A DNA stretch of 64,000 bases from Pseudomonadota bacterium. Lineage in GTDB: Bacteria; Chloroflexota; UBA6077; JAJPGT01. The notes under the pieces were generated by a model. The model was given only the letters and a program-made list of their open reading frames with translations. It was not told the DNA's origin and did no database searches. Location: positions 1-64,000 of the forward strand of contig JAJPGT010000080.1 in assembly GCA_021325655.1 (NCBI GenBank). Direction: 5' to 3'. Position numbers and translations under genes: made by a program. Within the stretch, counting starts at the first letter, position 1. Every line of letters starts with the position of its first letter. Shown here one piece after another: positions 62,204 to 64,000 of this stretch.

Positions 62204-62713
62204 GTGGCAGAGCAGGCAGCCGAGGAGCGAGGCAAGGAGAGCTGGCGCGGCAAGCTGGGTGGGATGACCCGGGAGGAGATGGAGGCGTTCCTGACCGAGG
62301 CCCCCTGGCTCTGCCGGATCGGGGTACTGGACGACGACGGCTGGCCCTACGTGCAGCCCGTCTGGTACGCCTACAAGGACGGCGGCTTCTACGTGATTCC
62401 CCGTGCCCGCTCGGCCTGGGCTCGCTCTATCCAGCGCGACCCGCGGGTGTACCTGCTGATCGACGAGCCCGCCCCGCGGCTGCGCAAGGTAGCGGTCAAG
62501 GGACGGGCGCGGATTGTGGAAGAGCCGAATGTGGGCGGCCAGTGGGTGGAGATCGCCCGGGAAATGTCGTACCGCTACCTGGGCGAGCACGGGCCGGACT
62601 ACCTGGTGCCCACGCTCAACGAGCCGCGCTGGCTGGTGTTCGTCGAGCCGCTGGAGATCAAGACCTGGCAGGGCGTCGGGTGGGCCAAGCGCTACAAGCA
62701 CACGGAGTGGTAG
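62204..62713 (+). CDS. PPOX-family flavin/F420-dependent protein
   Basis: 169 residues, GTG start with GGGGAGGCG upstream (ATG 62264 is an alternative). Split-barrel motifs: PWLCRIGVLDDDGWPYVQPV, WYAYKDGGFYVIPRARSAWA, RDPRVYLLIDEPAPRLRKVA and VKGRARIVEEP. The class includes F420H2-dependent reductases and FMN proteins. The F420:NADP reductase gene 52 bases downstream makes F420 the favoured cofactor (inference). Confidence 0.82.
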   Translation: MAEQAAEERGKESWRGKLGGMTREEMEAFLTEAPWLCRIGVLDDDGWPYVQPVWYAYKDGGFYVIPRARSAWARSIQRDPRVYLLIDEPAPRLRKVAVKGRARIVEEPNVGGQWVEIAREMSYRYLGEHGPDYLVPTLNEPRWLVFVEPLEIKTWQGVGWAKRYKHTEW

Positions 62714-62765
62714 CTTGTGGCGGCCAGCGGTCGAGCAGGCTTGTCCGCCTGATAGCTGACCACGC

Positions 62766-63461
62766 ATGGCGATGATCCAGCCGGTCGCGGTGCTGGGGGG
62801 CACAGGAGCCGAGGGCTCTGGCCTGGCGCTGCGCTGGGCGGCCGCCGGCTGGCCGATCCTCATCGGCTCGCGCTCCGTGGAGCGGGCGGAGCAGGCGGCA
62901 GCGGCGCTGCGAACCCGGCTGCCCCCGAACGCCGCCCCGGTGGCCGGACTGCCTAACCCTGAGGCGGCGAGGCAGGCCCGGCTGGTGGTGCTCACCGTGC
63001 CGTTCATTGCCCAGGCGGAGACGCTCAAGTCTGTCCGCGAGAGCCTGCAGCCGGGGAGCATCCTGGTCGACTGCACCGTGCCGCTCGCGGTGGCGGTGGG
63101 GGGACGGCCGACGCGAGTGCTCGGGGTGCCACAGGGGTCAGCGGCACAGCAGGCGGCGGAGCTCGTCCCGCCCGGAGTACACGTGGTCTCCGGGTTCCAC
63201 CACGTCGGGGCGGCGGCGCTGGCGGCGCTGGAGCAGCCAGTAGACACGGACGTGCTGGTGGCTGGCGACGACCGCGCCGCCAAAGAGGTCGTGCGGGCGC
63301 TGGTGGAGGCGATCCCCGGGGCGCGCTACGTAGATGCCGGGCCGCTGGAGAACGCGCGGATCGTGGAGAGCATCACCGCGCTGCTGGTGGGGATCAATCT
63401 CCGCTACAGGGTGCACGCCTCGGGGCTGCGTATCGCTGGACTGGAGCGAGGAGGCGACTGA
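62766..63461 (+). CDS. npdG: F420H2:NADP oxidoreductase (NpdG/Fno)
   Basis: 231 residues. N-terminal VAVLGGTGAEGSGLALRWAA binds NADP with GSRSVERAEQAA just after; VVLTVPFIAQAETL; SAAQQAAELVPPGVHVVSGF; HHVGAAALAALE; and VDAGPLENARIVESITALLV contact F420 in family members. Transfers hydride between NADPH and coenzyme F420. No strong ribosome site before ATG 62766 (ATG 62772 alternative). Its stop is one base before the next ATG. Confidence 0.9.
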   Translation: MAMIQPVAVLGGTGAEGSGLALRWAAAGWPILIGSRSVERAEQAAAALRTRLPPNAAPVAGLPNPEAARQARLVVLTVPFIAQAETLKSVRESLQPGSILVDCTVPLAVAVGGRPTRVLGVPQGSAAQQAAELVPPGVHVVSGFHHVGAAALAALEQPVDTDVLVAGDDRAAKEVVRALVEAIPGARYVDAGPLENARIVESITALLVGINLRYRVHASGLRIAGLERGGD

Positions 63462-63462
63462 G

Positions 63463-64000
63463 ATGGATCTGGACCGTTGGCTGGCCCGCTGGCCACTGCC
63501 GCTGCTGGCACTGCTCCTGCTCGCCGGCTGTGTCCCGGCGGCCGGGGGCGGGGCGGGGCGGCCGCTGGCGAAGGTCACCTTCATGGCCGGCTACAAGCCC
63601 CAGGCCAACCTGCCGTTCGTTGCTGTCTACGAGGCGCAGCAGAAGGGCTACTTCCGCGAGCAGGGGCTGGAGGTGGACGTCCGCCACTCGGATGGCAGCG
63701 GCGAGCACCTGAAGCTGACCGGCGCCGGCAGCGTCCAGTTCTCCACCGCCCAGGCGCAGGACGTACTGAAGCTCACCGCCGACCCGGGCGTGCCGCTCGT
63801 CGCCATCGCGCTGTTCGGCCAGCGGGGCGACCAGGCGTTCGTGGTGCGGAAGGACTCCGGGATTGCCAGCCCCAAGGACTGGGAGGGGAAGGTCGTCGGC
63901 TACAAGGTCTTCCCCTCGCCCGACTACCTGGCGATCCTCAAGGCGAACGGGGTGGACCGGAGCAAGATTCAGGAAGTCTCGGTCGGCTTCGACCCGCGGG
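63463..64000 (+). CDS. ABC transporter substrate-binding lipoprotein (NMT1/THI5-like), cut by window edge
   Basis: The first 179 codons from ATG 63463, preceded by GAGGAGG; open at base 64000. Lipoprotein signal with lipobox LAGC, short Gly-rich linker, then KVTFMAGYKPQANLPFVAVY, QKGYFREQGLEVDVRHSDGS, GSVQFSTAQAQDVL and DWEGKVVGYKVFPSPDYLAI. This matches NMT1/SsuA/ThiY-type binding proteins for pyrimidines, sulfonates or similar. Coupled to npdG (TGAGATG). Confidence 0.85.
   Translation, partial: MDLDRWLARWPLPLLALLLLAGCVPAAGGGAGRPLAKVTFMAGYKPQANLPFVAVYEAQQKGYFREQGLEVDVRHSDGSGEHLKLTGAGSVQFSTAQAQDVLKLTADPGVPLVAIALFGQRGDQAFVVRKDSGIASPKDWEGKVVGYKVFPSPDYLAILKANGVDRSKIQEVSVGFDPR

Noticed and set aside
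1-64000. CRISPR arrays, rRNA, tRNA, prophage or integrase genes
   Set aside because: No regularly spaced repeats, RNA gene signatures or phage proteins were seen on reading both strands.

Overview
The window is high-GC (roughly two thirds G+C), gene-dense bacterial chromosome, probably from the phylum Chloroflexota (Thermomicrobia-like). This is an inference from gene content and style: lipoproteins with long Ala/Pro/Thr linkers, SPW and YVTN proteins, a partial cobalamin cluster, an F420:NADP reductase with PPOX-family flavoproteins, GTG/TTG starts and some possibly leaderless genes. No rRNA, tRNA, CRISPR or prophage was seen. There is one small insertion-sequence-type element.

Layout. 1-5766 (minus strand): start of a membrane glycosyltransferase, a YggT protein, then the run amino acid permease - PP2C phosphatase - Ser/Thr kinase - glutamine synthetase. 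6072-12475: divergent cobalamin genes (cobQ, cobO against cbiA, cbiC, cbiD) with one frameshifted unknown gene between them. 12560-24137: cell-envelope and miscellaneous genes (RlpA/LysM protein, large secreted phosphoesterase, bioY, a selenium-binding protein split in two frames, cyclic-nucleotide-binding protein, metallo-beta-lactamase-fold hydrolase, SPW protein). 24138-33293: sugar region with a ROK kinase, two FGGY kinases (one rhamnulokinase-like) and a complete RhaS/LsrB-type ABC importer. 33650-35492: frameshifted lytic-transglycosylase-like gene and a seven-bladed YVTN propeller.

35693-52062 looks like a catabolic region for a nitrogen compound. A minus-strand operon encodes an Old-Yellow-Enzyme-type demethylase-like flavoprotein, an amino-acid ABC importer and a FAD amine/amino-acid oxidase. 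It is divergent from a second amino-acid ABC importer. Nearby are an atypical IlvD/Edd protein, a GntR/FCD regulator, a second FAD oxidase and a proline racemase/hydroxyproline epimerase. The regulator has a consensus promoter with a perfect TTGTCGACAA palindrome next to it, and a similar site lies between the divergent transporter promoters. I infer uptake and breakdown of proline-type betaines or hydroxyproline, controlled by this regulator. Embedded here is a 943-bp element with terminal inverted repeats and a TTA target duplication, in which a PPOX-family flavoprotein gene sits between two copies of a transposase 5' end.

52059-64000: fused persulfide-dioxygenase/rhodanese, PolX DNA polymerase, cupredoxin, glycogen debranching enzyme, Gfo/Idh/MocA dehydrogenase, a probable two-gene restriction-modification pair of lower GC, then a PPOX protein, F420:NADP reductase and the start of an NMT1/THI5-type transporter lipoprotein.

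Three genes (9820-10400, 19024-20384, 33650-34305) each carry a frameshift that one extra G in a G-run would repair. Sequencing or assembly error is therefore a serious alternative to biological decay for all three.
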